From an uncultured Collinsella sp. (GTDB lineage: Bacteria > Actinomycetota > Coriobacteriia > Coriobacteriales > Coriobacteriaceae), in NCBI GenBank assembly GCA_900765115.1, contig CAAFQK010000017.1, positions 1 through 28,118 of the forward strand: a stretch of DNA of 28,118 nucleotides, in the 5' to 3' direction. A program made the position numbers and the translations under genes. Position 1 is the first letter of the stretch, and every line of letters starts with the position of its first letter. The notes below the pieces were generated by a model. It was not told the origin of the DNA. It worked only from the letters and a program-made list of their open reading frames with translations, and ran no database searches. This document shows, piece after piece, positions 7,654 to 15,902 of this stretch.

Positions 7654-8454
7654 ATGGAATACTCGATCATCCAGATCGCTCTGGTCTTCGTCGTCACGTT
7701 CATCGCGGCAATCGACCAGTTTGACTTCCTCGAGTCTCTCTATCAGCCCATCGTCACCGGCGCCGTCATCGGTCTTATCCTTGGCGACCTCAACACCGGT
7801 CTTCTCGTGGGTGGTACCTATCAGCTCATGACGATCGGCAACATGCCGATCGGAGGCGCTCAGCCGCCTAACGCCGTCATCGGCGGCATCATGGCAGCCA
7901 TTCTCGCTATCGCCACGGGCCTCGAGCCCAACGCGGCAGTCGGCCTCGCCATTCCGTTCGCTCTGCTTGGCCAGCTTGGCGTTACCCTGGTCTTCACGCT
8001 TATGTCCCCGCTTATGTCCACGGCCGATAACATGGCTCACAACGCGGACACCAAGGGCATCGAGCGCCTGAACTACTTCGCCATGGCTCTGCTCGGCCTG
8101 ATCTTCGCTGTCGTCGTCACCCTGTTCTTCATCGCTGGCGCTACCATTGGTCAGACCATCGCTTCCGCCATCCCGACTTGGCTGCAGACCGGTCTGTCCG
8201 CTGCAGGCGGCATGATGCGCTTCGTCGGCTTCGCCGTCCTGCTCAAGGTTATGATGAACCGCGATATGTGGGGCTTCTTCCTCATGGGCTTTGGCCTCGC
8301 GCTCATCACCGTTGCCAACGATTCGCTGGCAACCCCTGCTCTGCTCATCCTCGCTCTCATCGGCTTCGGCATCGCTTTCTGGGACTTCCAGCAGCAGACC
8401 GAGCTGAAGGGTGCAGCTGTTTCTGACGGAGGTGACTTCGAAGATGGCATCTAA
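7654..8454 (+). CDS. PTS mannose/sorbose-family EIIC
   Basis: This is the membrane IIC subunit forming the sugar channel together with IID. The 266-residue protein is strongly hydrophobic, with multiple helices and the conserved GDLNTGLLVGGTYQLMTIG and GGAQPPNAVIGG blocks near residues 48-82. The start follows a strong AAAGGAGG site. The C-terminus is short and hydrophilic, ending DGGDFEDGI; its last 11 bases overlap the IID start, showing translational coupling. The similarity to AgaW/sorbose IIC is clear, but the exact sugar cannot be read from sequence alone. Confidence 0.92.
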   Translation: MEYSIIQIALVFVVTFIAAIDQFDFLESLYQPIVTGAVIGLILGDLNTGLLVGGTYQLMTIGNMPIGGAQPPNAVIGGIMAAILAIATGLEPNAAVGLAIPFALLGQLGVTLVFTLMSPLMSTADNMAHNADTKGIERLNYFAMALLGLIFAVVVTLFFIAGATIGQTIASAIPTWLQTGLSAAGGMMRFVGFAVLLKVMMNRDMWGFFLMGFGLALITVANDSLATPALLILALIGFGIAFWDFQQQTELKGAAVSDGGDFEDGI

Positions 8455-9526
8455 TGAGTATGTGATCCCGGAGCACTACGAGGATCTCACTCCTGCTCCG
8501 CAGCTCGACCAGAAGACCCTCAACAAGATGGCTTGGCGCTCCTGCTTCCTGCAGGCATCGTTCAACTACGAGCGCATGCAGGCCGCTGGCTGGCTCTACT
8601 CCATCATCCCCGGTCTGGAGAAGATCCACACCAACAAGAACGACCTCGCGGCTTCCATGAGCCACAACCTGGAGTTCTTCAACACCCACCCGTTCCTCGT
8701 CACCTTTGTTATGGGCATCGTGCTTTCGCTCGAGCAGAACAAGGTTGACATCCCCACGATCCGCGCCGTCCGCGTCGCCGCAATGGGCCCGCTCGGTGGT
8801 ATCGGTGACGCCCTGTTCTGGCTGACGCTCGTGCCTATCACGGCCGGCATCACCTCCAACATGGCCATCAACGGCAACGCCGCTGCACCGATCATCTTCC
8901 TGGTGATCTTCAACGTCGTCCAGTTCGCTCTGCGCTTCTGGCTCATGAACTGGTCCTACAAGCTTGGCACCAGCGCTATTGACGCTCTGACCGCCAACAT
9001 GCAGGCCTTCACGCGTGCCGCTTCCATCATGGGCGTCTTCGTCGTCGGTTGCCTGGTCGTCACCATGGGTGGCACCCAGATCAACCTCCAGATCCCCAAC
9101 GGCACCACCCGTGGCCTCTCCGCTACTACCGTGATCGTCTCCGAGAAGGAGGCCGAGAACTTCACCGGTATGGAGGGTATCGATACCGAGACCGCTGAGG
9201 CCGGTACCATCGCCATGACCGATGAGGACGGCAACGCCCTCACCGCTTCCGATGCCGACGGCAACGCTGTCGAGTGCGGCGTCACCGATCTGGGCAACGG
9301 CATGGAGTCCGTTACCTACGGCACCGTTACCGAGGATCCGGTCAACTTCTCTGTTGCCGACACCCTCAACACCATCGTCCCGAAGCTCGTCCCGCTTATG
9401 CTTACGCTGCTGCTTTACTACATGTTCGCTAAGCACAGCTGGACCCCGACCAAGGGCATTCTCCTGCTCTTCGTCCTTGGCATCCTGGGCGCTGGCCCGC
9501 TTGGTCTCTGGCCGAGCATCTGGTAA
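8444..9526 (+). CDS. PTS mannose-family EIID with enlarged external loop
   Basis: IID pairs with IIC in mannose-family PTS membranes. Conserved parts are WRSCFLQASFNYERMQAAGW (31-50), GPLGGIGDALFW (115-126) and the C-terminal helices with TPTKGILLLFVLGILG. The family is usually about 270-300 residues; this one has 360. The excess lies at about 218-300, between the helix ending GCLVVTMGG and NFSVADTLNTIVPKL. It is hydrophilic and acidic, with DEDGNALTASDADGNAVECG. I chose ATG 8444 because GGAGG precedes it, although the frame is open further upstream. It overlaps IIC by 11 bases and ends the operon before a terminator. Confidence 0.9.
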   Translation: MASNEYVIPEHYEDLTPAPQLDQKTLNKMAWRSCFLQASFNYERMQAAGWLYSIIPGLEKIHTNKNDLAASMSHNLEFFNTHPFLVTFVMGIVLSLEQNKVDIPTIRAVRVAAMGPLGGIGDALFWLTLVPITAGITSNMAINGNAAAPIIFLVIFNVVQFALRFWLMNWSYKLGTSAIDALTANMQAFTRAASIMGVFVVGCLVVTMGGTQINLQIPNGTTRGLSATTVIVSEKEAENFTGMEGIDTETAEAGTIAMTDEDGNALTASDADGNAVECGVTDLGNGMESVTYGTVTEDPVNFSVADTLNTIVPKLVPLMLTLLLYYMFAKHSWTPTKGILLLFVLGILGAGPLGLWPSIW

Positions 9527-9539
9527 GGCTCTAGCTTGA

Positions 9540-9568
9540 GGGGTGTGTCCCTACGCGGCTCACACCCC
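9540..9568. other. stable hairpin preceding the operon terminator
   Basis: GGGGTGTG (9540-9547) pairs perfectly with CACACCCC (9561-9568), 14 bases after the EIID stop. There is no T-tract, so it may protect the mRNA 3' end from nucleases instead of terminating. Confidence 0.5.
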
Positions 9569-9592
9569 GACCCCTTAAGCCATGTGTATGTT

Positions 9593-9636
9593 AAAAGCCG
9601 CGTGCTCGAAAGAGCGCGCGGCTTTTGTTTTCTTGT
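9593..9636 (+). terminator. rho-independent terminator of the PTS operon
   Basis: AAAAGCCGCGTGCTC (9593-9607) pairs with GAGCGCGCGGCTTTT (9612-9626), 15 bp with one G-U pair and a GAAA tetraloop, followed by GTTTTCTTGTT. Confidence 0.93.
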
Positions 9637-9711
9637 TGATTCGGGTGTGGCAGACAGATAATGCTAAACACCCTAGGTAGTTAGCCGAATTCGAGCAAAA
9701 GGGAGGATAGG

Positions 9712-10443
9712 ATGGCGATCGGAGCGCGTAAGCAACCGCTGTACGATCAGCTGGTCGATATTCTGACCGAAAAGATTGACCATGAATATCGCGCCGGTGA
9801 CATGATTCCTTCCGAGCGCGAACTTTCGGAGCGCTATGGTCTCTCGCGCACTACGGTACGCCTGGCTCTGCAGGAACTGGAGCGTTTAGGACTGGTGGTT
9901 CGGCAGCACGGTCGCGGTACCTTTGTGACCGACCGTTCGGCAAAAGCAACCAATCTTATGCAGTCCTACAGCTTTACCGAGCAGATGCGCGCGATGGGTC
10001 GAGAACCCGAGACCACGATTCTCGAGTTTTGCGAGATGGAGGCCGATAAGAATCTGGCCGAGCATATGGGATTGCGCATCGGTGATCGCATTTTTAAGCT
10101 CAAGCGCCTTCGTTCTGCCGACAACATGCCCATGATGGTCGAACGCAGCTATCTACCGGTTCGTCAATTTCTGTCCCTAAAGCGACCGCTGCTGGAGCGT
10201 AAGCCGCTTTACGATGTGATTGAGCAGGACTTTCAGCAAAAGATTCGCGTGGCCGAAGAGGAGTTCTATGCGAGCATAGCCCGTCCCACCGATGCCCACC
10301 TTTTGGGAATTGTCGAGGGCTCGCCTGTGCTCGATTTGGTCAGGACTACGTATAACGAGTCAAACGAGGTAGTGGAGTACACACTCTCGGTTGCTCGTGC
10401 CGATCAGTTTAAATACAAGGTTTACCACCAGCGCAGTAACTAG
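9712..10443 (+). CDS. GntR/HutC-family regulator with UTRA ligand domain
   Basis: This is a DNA-binding repressor or activator of the HutC subfamily. The N-terminal winged helix (8-75) includes SERELSERYGLSRTTVRLAL and the HGRGTFV wing. The UTRA domain (about 95-235), with MQSYSFTEQMRAMGREPET, binds a small effector, often a phosphorylated amino sugar. At 243 residues it matches DasR/NagR. The start has GGGAGG upstream. It stands alone between the PTS terminator and agaS. The two near-identical TGGTTACTACCA sites, before the PTS operon and before agaS, are the expected kind of operator for this family, so it probably controls both. Effector unknown; GlcNAc-6-P, GalNAc-6-P or galactosamine-6-P are candidates. 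Confidence 0.9.
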   Translation: MAIGARKQPLYDQLVDILTEKIDHEYRAGDMIPSERELSERYGLSRTTVRLALQELERLGLVVRQHGRGTFVTDRSAKATNLMQSYSFTEQMRAMGREPETTILEFCEMEADKNLAEHMGLRIGDRIFKLKRLRSADNMPMMVERSYLPVRQFLSLKRPLLERKPLYDVIEQDFQQKIRVAEEEFYASIARPTDAHLLGIVEGSPVLDLVRTTYNESNEVVEYTLSVARADQFKYKVYHQRSN

Positions 10444-10482
10444 TGCTCGCATCGTTTCCATATGGTGATTCTTTGCATTTAA

Positions 10483-10518
10483 CTGGTTACTACCAGATAA
10501 CCAACCGAAGTGTATAAT
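10483..10518 (+). promoter_or_regulatory. agaS promoter with overlapping GntR operator
   Basis: A perfect TATAAT -10 box lies at 10513-10518. The -35 position is occupied by CTGGTTACTACCAG (10483-10496), a 5-bp inverted repeat with 4-base centre, so a bound regulator would block RNA polymerase. No good TTGACA is present. AGAGAGG precedes the agaS start at 10558. Confidence 0.75.
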
Positions 10519-10557
10519 TGCACGTCAGAGGATTACTTCTAGAGAGAGGTATTAGAA

Positions 10558-11724
10558 ATGTTCGAGAAGAGTGTCGAGGAGCTCACCGAGCTCGGCGCCC
10601 AGATCACCACGGCCGAGATTGCTCAGCAGCCCGAGCTTTGGCGTGATACGCTCAACATCTATCGCGAGAACAAGGAGGCCATCGAGGCCTTCCTGGCCGA
10701 GGCTCGCGCTATGGGCGAGGGTCGTCTGTCCGTTGTCTTCACCGGTGCCGGTACGTCCGACTACGTTGGCGATACCTGCGCCCCGTACCTGCGTCACGCT
10801 GGCAACACTGATCTCTACGACTTTAAGCCCATCGCCACGACCGACATCGTGAGCGCCCCGCGCGACTTCCTGCGCGCCGAGGATCCCACGCTCGTGGTTT
10901 CCTTTGCCCGCTCTGGCAACAGCCCCGAGAGCCTTGCCGCCGTTGCCGTTGCCAAGGAGCTCGTCCACAACGTCAAGTTCCTCAACATCACCTGCGCTCC
11001 CGAGGGCAAGCTCGCCGTCGAGTCCGCCGATGATCCCAATGCGCTGACGCTGCTCATCCCGCGCGCCAACGACAAGGGCTTCGCCATGACCGGTTCCTAC
11101 ACCTGCATGACCCTGCTCTCCACCCTTATTTTCGACACTGCCTCTGACGAGCAGAAGGCCGAGTGGGTCGAGACGATTGCCAAGATGGGCGAGGAGGTCA
11201 TCTCCCGTGAGCCTGAGATCGCCGATTACCTGGCTGGCGACTTCAACCGCGTGACCTACTTGGGTTCTGGCTCCTTCGGTGGCCTTGCCCAGGAGAGCCA
11301 GCTCAAGATCCTCGAGCTCGCTCACGGTCTGGTTGCTACTTCCTACGACACCTCCATGGGCTATCGTCACGGACCTAAGTCCTTCGTCGACGATAAGACG
11401 CTCGTCTTCGTGTTCGTCAACAACGACGCCTACACCCGTCAGTACGACATCGACATCCTCAACGAGATCGGTGGCGACAAGATTGCTCAGCACACCGTTG
11501 CCGTTCAGCAGGAAGGTGCCACCGTCTATGAGGGTGAGTCCTTCACCTTTAAGGGCTACGAGGCGCTTCCCGAGGGCTACCTTGCCCTGCCGTTCGTGAT
11601 GTTTGCCCAGGCTATCAGCCTGCTCAACTCCGTGCGCGTGGGCAACACGCCCGATACGCCGAGCCCCACCGGCACGGTCAACCGCGTGGTCAAGGGTGTG
11701 ACGATTCACCCCTTCACCGCTTAA
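10558..11724 (+). CDS. agaS: AgaS-type SIS-domain sugar-phosphate isomerase/deaminase
   Basis: AgaS converts galactosamine-6-phosphate to tagatose-6-phosphate plus ammonia in the GalNAc/galactosamine pathway; older annotations call it tagatose-6-phosphate ketose/aldose isomerase. The 388-residue length matches AgaS. The first SIS domain holds FTGAGTSDY (61-69) and SFARSGNSPES (115-125). The second holds YLGSGSFGGLAQESQLKILE and the TSMGYRHGPKSF block typical of GlmS-like isomerases. It has its own promoter and terminator, so it is probably monocistronic, and is controlled by the GntR site. Neighbours nagA/agaA and the PfkB kinase would supply its substrate and use its product. Symbol by family resemblance. 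Confidence 0.88.
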   Translation: MFEKSVEELTELGAQITTAEIAQQPELWRDTLNIYRENKEAIEAFLAEARAMGEGRLSVVFTGAGTSDYVGDTCAPYLRHAGNTDLYDFKPIATTDIVSAPRDFLRAEDPTLVVSFARSGNSPESLAAVAVAKELVHNVKFLNITCAPEGKLAVESADDPNALTLLIPRANDKGFAMTGSYTCMTLLSTLIFDTASDEQKAEWVETIAKMGEEVISREPEIADYLAGDFNRVTYLGSGSFGGLAQESQLKILELAHGLVATSYDTSMGYRHGPKSFVDDKTLVFVFVNNDAYTRQYDIDILNEIGGDKIAQHTVAVQQEGATVYEGESFTFKGYEALPEGYLALPFVMFAQAISLLNSVRVGNTPDTPSPTGTVNRVVKGVTIHPFTA

Positions 11725-11742
11725 TCGCGTCCCCCTGTAAGG

Positions 11743-11782
11743 GCGCCCGTCCGCTCATAACGGCGGGCGGGCGCTTTTTGTT
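11743..11782 (+). terminator. rho-independent terminator after agaS
   Basis: GCGCCCGTCCGC (11743-11754) pairs with GCGGGCGGGCGC (11763-11774), 12 bp with one G-U pair, followed by TTTTTGTTTTT. Confidence 0.95.
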
Positions 11783-11842
11783 TTTACATGGACCGGGTAT
11801 AAGCATTACCACAGTCAACTGCTTTAGAAGCAAGGAGTGCAT

Positions 11843-13012
11843 ATGAGCACGTACGCAATTAAGGCTGACAAGTTCTTCTTGCCGGCAGGCCCGCAACTGG
11901 GCGGCTATCTTATGGTCGAGGATGGCGTTTTTGGCGCCTGGCAGGCCGACGAGCCCTCTTGCGAGATTAAGGACTACACGGGATCGTGGATCGCACCGGG
12001 TATGGTCGATACTCACATCCATGGCTTCTATAACCACTCGACTACCGATAACGATCCCGAGGGCATTGATATCAGCTCGACCGAGCTCGCCCGTCGCGGT
12101 ACCACCAGCTGGCTGCCCACGACGTTCACCGATGGCGTCGAGCAGATCAAGGATGCCTGCGCCGCCATCGCCCAGGCGGACGAGGGTCGCGGCCCCGACT
12201 TCTGCGGTGCTCGCATTCAGGGCATCTATCTGGAGGGCCCCTTCTTTACCATGAAGCACGTGGGCGCGCAGAACCCCGCTTATCTTATCGATCCCTCCGA
12301 GGAGGTCTTCGATCAGTGGCAGGAGGCTGCGGGCGGTCGCATCGTTAAGAGCGCCATGGCGGCCGAGCGCGACGGTGCCGCTGCTTATGCGGCTGCTCTG
12401 AACGCCAAGGGTGTGGTGACCAGCATCGGTCACTCCGACGCCACCTACGATGAGTGCATCGCCGCCATCAACGCCGGTGCCAGCTGCTTTACGCATACCT
12501 ATAACGGCCAGCGCGGGCTGCATCACCGTGAGCCCGGTGTCGTGGGCGCTGCCATGTCCACGCCCGAGACCTACGCCGAGATCATCTGTGACGGTAAGCA
12601 CGTAAACCCTGCCGCCATCAAGGCGCTGCTGCAGGCAAAGGGCTGGCAGCACACGGTGCTCATCACCGACTGCCTGGGTTGCGGCGGCATGCCCGAGGGC
12701 AGCTACACCAGTGGTGGCATGGACGTCATCATGAAGGACAACCTGTGCTGGCTCGCCGACGGCAAGAGCATTGCCGGCTCGGTGCTCACGCTTGCCCAGG
12801 GCGTCAAGAACATCGTCGACTGGGGCATCGCCAGCGCCGATATCGCCATTCGCATGGCAACTGAGGTGCCGGCGCGCTCTGCACACATCGAGGATAAGTG
12901 CGGCAGCATCATGCCGGGTCGCGACGCCGACTTTGTCGTGTTCGACCATGAGCTCACCCTCGTCGAGACGTATGTTGGCGGCCAGAGCGTCGGCAACGCC
13001 TTTACCGAGTAA
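11843..13012 (+). CDS. nagA: N-acetylhexosamine-6-phosphate deacetylase (NagA/AgaA family)
   Basis: This amidohydrolase removes acetate from GlcNAc-6-P or GalNAc-6-P, giving the amino-sugar phosphate used by AgaS. Motifs: GMVDTHIHGF with the metal-site HIH at 58-60, metal-ligand Glu in YLEGPFF (131), SIGHSDATY (His 197), THTYNGQRGLHHREPG (His 218) and the catalytic Asp in LITDCLG (276). The 389-residue length is usual. I chose ATG 11843, spaced 5 bases after AAGGAG; the GTG at 11837 would overlap that site. Proximity to AgaS favours GalNAc-6-P (AgaA) as substrate, but NagA and AgaA cannot be separated by eye. A decayed second copy of its 3' end lies at 15748-15870. Confidence 0.9.
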   Translation: MSTYAIKADKFFLPAGPQLGGYLMVEDGVFGAWQADEPSCEIKDYTGSWIAPGMVDTHIHGFYNHSTTDNDPEGIDISSTELARRGTTSWLPTTFTDGVEQIKDACAAIAQADEGRGPDFCGARIQGIYLEGPFFTMKHVGAQNPAYLIDPSEEVFDQWQEAAGGRIVKSAMAAERDGAAAYAAALNAKGVVTSIGHSDATYDECIAAINAGASCFTHTYNGQRGLHHREPGVVGAAMSTPETYAEIICDGKHVNPAAIKALLQAKGWQHTVLITDCLGCGGMPEGSYTSGGMDVIMKDNLCWLADGKSIAGSVLTLAQGVKNIVDWGIASADIAIRMATEVPARSAHIEDKCGSIMPGRDADFVVFDHELTLVETYVGGQSVGNAFTE

Positions 13013-13017
13013 CGATA

Positions 13018-13058
13018 GAAAAAGACGGCGGGCCCGAATCTGCTCGGACCCGCCGTAT
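13018..13058 (-). terminator. terminator between nagA and the flavodoxin gene, oriented for the minus strand
   Basis: ACGGCGGGCCCGA (13025-13037) pairs with TCGGACCCGCCGT (13044-13056) with one mismatch. The T-tract (CTTTTTC when read on the minus strand) lies on the left side, so it terminates the minus-strand flavodoxin gene best; the stem may also stop nagA transcripts. Confidence 0.8.
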
Positions 13059-13087
13059 GGGTTAAACGCTCAAAAGCACCTTTACAG

Positions 13088-13672
13088 TTACAGCTTGTTA
13101 GCGATCTTCTTTGCCGTGCGCTTGACGCCGGCCACCAGACCTCCTGCAGGATGCTCCTTCTCGTAGGCTAGACGCTTCTCGCGCTTGGCATACTCTTCGA
13201 CGATGATGTCGCCGTACTCGTCTTCGATTTTGTTGAAGAAATCGACGGCTCCCTTAATTTCCTCCGCGGTCGGGTGTCCCTTTTGGACACCGCCGGCGAG
13301 CTTGAACGGCCCCCACGTATCAAAGCCGGGGCAGCCGTAGACACCCATAAAGATGGCCTGCCTCATGCGGCAGATGCCATCGATATCCTTGCCGTACCAC
13401 TTGTTTTTGCCACCGTAGGTCATAAGGCCAAACACCTTGTCCTGCGGCTGCAGCACGTTCGTGAGCACGCGTGCCATGTCCTTGTCGATCTCGGAGTAAT
13501 AGATGCCCGTGGCGACACCGATTAGATGATATTCGTGCAGGTCGGGGTACTCGTTTTTACCGAGCGCCTTGACGTCGAGGGTATCGATCTCGGGGTGTGC
13601 CTCGACGATGGCGTCCACGAGCTTTTTCGTATTGCCGTGGTGGCGCGAGGCGTAGAGGATGATGGTTCGCAT
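13088..13672 (-). CDS. flavodoxin-domain protein
   Basis: The 194-residue protein begins with the flavodoxin-fold strand and phosphate loop IILYASRHHGNTKKLVDAI (4-22), equivalent to the T/S-x-T-G-x-T FMN phosphate site. The GVATGIYYSEID and FGLMTYGG segments follow at the positions of the flavin-contacting loops. A C-terminal extension rich in Lys and Glu follows the core and ends KRTAKKIANKL. It probably carries electrons at low potential in the cytoplasm; partner unknown. The frame is open much further upstream, opposite the epimerase gene, but the methionine at 13672 has a GAAAGG ribosome site and starts the homology, so the extension is not coding. It is divergent from the epimerase gene. 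Confidence 0.82.
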   Translation of the reverse strand: MRTIILYASRHHGNTKKLVDAIVEAHPEIDTLDVKALGKNEYPDLHEYHLIGVATGIYYSEIDKDMARVLTNVLQPQDKVFGLMTYGGKNKWYGKDIDGICRMRQAIFMGVYGCPGFDTWGPFKLAGGVQKGHPTAEEIKGAVDFFNKIEDEYGDIIVEEYAKREKRLAYEKEHPAGGLVAGVKRTAKKIANKL

Positions 13673-13828
13673 AAGAAGGCCTTTCAGCTGTAATTGCATC
13701 AATGTCTGTATGGTACCCCGTTGCATGGCTGGGATACCGTACGCATCGATGAACGTGCAGGCTTGTCCTTTGGTCAGGGCTGAGACGGGTACTTGTGAGC
13801 AAAAAGCAGTTGTTCGAAAGGATGGGCA

Positions 13829-14710
13829 ATGGAATACGCTCTCTCCAACGATTCGATTTCTATTAAGGTGTCCACGGCTGGCGGTTCGTTTACCTCGATC
13901 GAGGCTGGAGGTCGCGAGTATCTTTGGCAGGGCGATCCCGCCGTATGGTCCGGCCAGGCACCGATTTGCTTCCCGATTTGCGGAGGCTTGCGCGACAACA
14001 GCGCCATGACGTTTGCCGGGCATCATGTAAAGCTCGCTCGCCACGGCTTTGCGCGCAAGCAGGAGTGGATGCTGCTGAGCCAAGGCGAGAACGAGCTGGC
14101 GATGTGCCTGGCTTCGGAGGATAACGCCGCGCTGCTGAGCGATTATCCGTATCCGTTTAAGCTTGTCGCCCGCTATACGCTCGAAGACGCCGCCGTGCGC
14201 GTCTCCTATGAGGTTACCAACGAGGGCACCGAGGACATGCCGTTCTTTATCGGTGGGCACCCCGGCTTTAGGTGTCCGCTCGATGAGGGCGAGGCCTATA
14301 CGGACTACGAGTTGCGCTTCGATAAAGACGAGGCTGCGGAGCTTTGCACCGCCGTACCCTCGACCGGATTGATCGATGTAGCTAACCGCTCCAAGAACCC
14401 CATGGTGGGAAAGACGCTGCCCCTGTCGCATGAGCTCTTCGATTTTGCGGAGACCATCTTTGACGTGCTCGAGAGTCGTCAGGTCACGCTTTCCAAGAAG
14501 GGCGAGGACAAGGGCGTTCGCTTGAGCTTTGAGGGCTTTCCGTATCTCATTGTGTGGAGTAAGCCCGAGGGCGATTTTGTGGCAGTTGAACCCTGGGGCG
14601 GCCTTTCGACCTGCTCCGATGAGGACGACGTGCTTGAGCATAAGCGCGGCTGCCTTGTCGCCAAGCCCAAGGAGACCGTCGTTCGCTCGTTCACGATTGA
14701 GATTCTGTAA
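13829..14710 (+). CDS. aldose 1-epimerase family protein, LacX-like
   Basis: The 293-residue protein belongs to the LacX-type aldose-1-epimerase branch. RHGFARKQEW lies at 71-80, the catalytic-His-type block IGGHPGFRCPL near 140-150, and the catalytic-Glu-type block VAVEPWGGLST near 251-261. These enzymes interconvert sugar or sugar-phosphate anomers; LacX accompanies the tagatose-6-phosphate operon in lactococci. The ATG follows GAAAGGATGG. It is 59 bases upstream of the PfkB kinase gene on the same strand, with no terminator between, so the two are probably cotranscribed. Exact sugar unknown. A separate GalM-type epimerase lies at 17365-18417. Confidence 0.83.
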   Translation: MEYALSNDSISIKVSTAGGSFTSIEAGGREYLWQGDPAVWSGQAPICFPICGGLRDNSAMTFAGHHVKLARHGFARKQEWMLLSQGENELAMCLASEDNAALLSDYPYPFKLVARYTLEDAAVRVSYEVTNEGTEDMPFFIGGHPGFRCPLDEGEAYTDYELRFDKDEAAELCTAVPSTGLIDVANRSKNPMVGKTLPLSHELFDFAETIFDVLESRQVTLSKKGEDKGVRLSFEGFPYLIVWSKPEGDFVAVEPWGGLSTCSDEDDVLEHKRGCLVAKPKETVVRSFTIEIL

Positions 14711-14769
14711 TTCCGTTTTGTCGACTCGTATCGCGAGGCATAAGGAGCCTGCGAGATAAGGAGCTAAAA

Positions 14770-15705
14770 ATGATCCTCACCGTTACGATGAACCCGTCTG
14801 TCGATACGCGCTATCAGCTCGATGAGCTCATTATCGACGACGTCAACCGTGTGACGCCCGAAAAGACCGCCGGCGGCAAGGGCCTCAACGTGGCCCGTGT
14901 ACTGGGTCAGCTGGGCGACGACGTTGTGGCAACCGGTCTGCTCGGCGGCCACATGGGCGCCTACATGGCCGAGCTCATGGATGCCAACGGCATTAAGAAT
15001 GATTTTGTACCCATCAAGGGCGAGACTCGTATTTGCCTCAACATCCTCCACGCCGGCAACCAGACCGAGCTGCTCGAGAGCGGCCCGACGATTGCCCCCG
15101 AGGAGCTCGATGCCTTTACCGCCAAGTTTACTGAGCTTGCGGGCAAGGCCGCTGTCGTTACCATCTCGGGTTCGCTACCCTGCGGTGTCGAGGCAGACTA
15201 CTATGCCAAGATCACGGGCATTGCCGAGAACGCCGGTGCCAAGGTGCTGCTCGATACCTCGGGTGCTTCGCTCGAGGCCGCCCTTAAGTCCGAAATTAAG
15301 CCCGAGCTGGTCAAGCCTAACCTGACCGAGATCAACGGCCTTCTGGGCACGAGCTTTACTACCGACGATGTGGACGAGCTCCGCGCCGCGCTCGCCTCTG
15401 ATGCCCGCTTCTCCGATATCCCCTGGGTCGTCGTGTCCATGGGCGCTGCCGGCTCCGTTGGCTTCCACAATGGCCGTGCGTTCCGCGCAAAGACGCCCGA
15501 TATCCCTGCCGTTAACGCCACGGGCTCTGGTGACTCCACTATCGCTGGCTTCGCGCATGCCATTGCTGCTGGCGCAGACGACGAGACGGTGCTGCGTACC
15601 GCCAACACCTGCGGCAAGCTCAATGCCATGGATCCCATGACTGGCCATCTGGTCATGGACCGTTGGGACGAGGTCTACAACGGCGTTGTCGTGACCGAGC
15701 TGTAA
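14770..15705 (+). CDS. lacC: PfkB-family tagatose-6-phosphate / fructose-1-phosphate kinase (LacC type)
   Basis: This ribokinase-family sugar kinase phosphorylates a ketohexose monophosphate. The N-terminal LTVTMNPSVDTRYQLDEL and AGGKGLNVARVLGQLG (PfkB signature 1) and the C-terminal NATGSGDSTIAGF with catalytic Asp 255 are all present. Length 311 is typical of LacC and FruK. Linkage to agaS, the LacX-like gene and lacG makes tagatose-6-phosphate the likely substrate, giving tagatose-1,6-bisphosphate; 1-phosphofructokinase is the main alternative. The start has AAGGAG upstream. Downstream lie a nagA fossil and the YhcH gene. No aldolase gene that would split the product is seen in the window. 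Confidence 0.83.
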   Translation: MILTVTMNPSVDTRYQLDELIIDDVNRVTPEKTAGGKGLNVARVLGQLGDDVVATGLLGGHMGAYMAELMDANGIKNDFVPIKGETRICLNILHAGNQTELLESGPTIAPEELDAFTAKFTELAGKAAVVTISGSLPCGVEADYYAKITGIAENAGAKVLLDTSGASLEAALKSEIKPELVKPNLTEINGLLGTSFTTDDVDELRAALASDARFSDIPWVVVSMGAAGSVGFHNGRAFRAKTPDIPAVNATGSGDSTIAGFAHAIAAGADDETVLRTANTCGKLNAMDPMTGHLVMDRWDEVYNGVVVTEL

Positions 15706-15747
15706 GGGCTTGGGCGTCGGCCCCGGCATCGCTTGCTAGCTCCTGTC

Positions 15748-15870
15748 GACGATAAGTGCAGTAGCATTATGCCGGAGCGCGACGCTGACACAGTCGTGTT
15801 CAATCCCGACCTTACCCTGGTCGAGACGTATGTGGGCGGCAACAGCGGCGGTAACGCTTTTATCGCGTAG
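15748..15870 (+). pseudogene. fossil of the nagA 3' end
   Basis: Forty codons plus a stop align without a gap to the last 40 residues of the NagA protein encoded up to 13012: 29 of 40 residues are identical by eye, including KCxSIMPxRDAD and LTLVETYVGG. There is no start codon, ribosome site or upstream homology; immediately before it the sequence no longer matches. It is a dead remnant of a duplicated deacetylase gene, not a functional gene. It lies in the 197-base gap between the PfkB kinase and the YhcH gene. Confidence 0.88.
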
Positions 15871-15902
15871 CCGCCAAAGAAACGATCCGAGAGGGGATTT
15901 AG

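Noticed and set aside
13673..14641. N-terminal extension of the flavodoxin on the minus strand
   Set aside because: The extension runs opposite the epimerase gene, has no recognisable motifs, and the flavodoxin start at 13672 has its own ribosome site.
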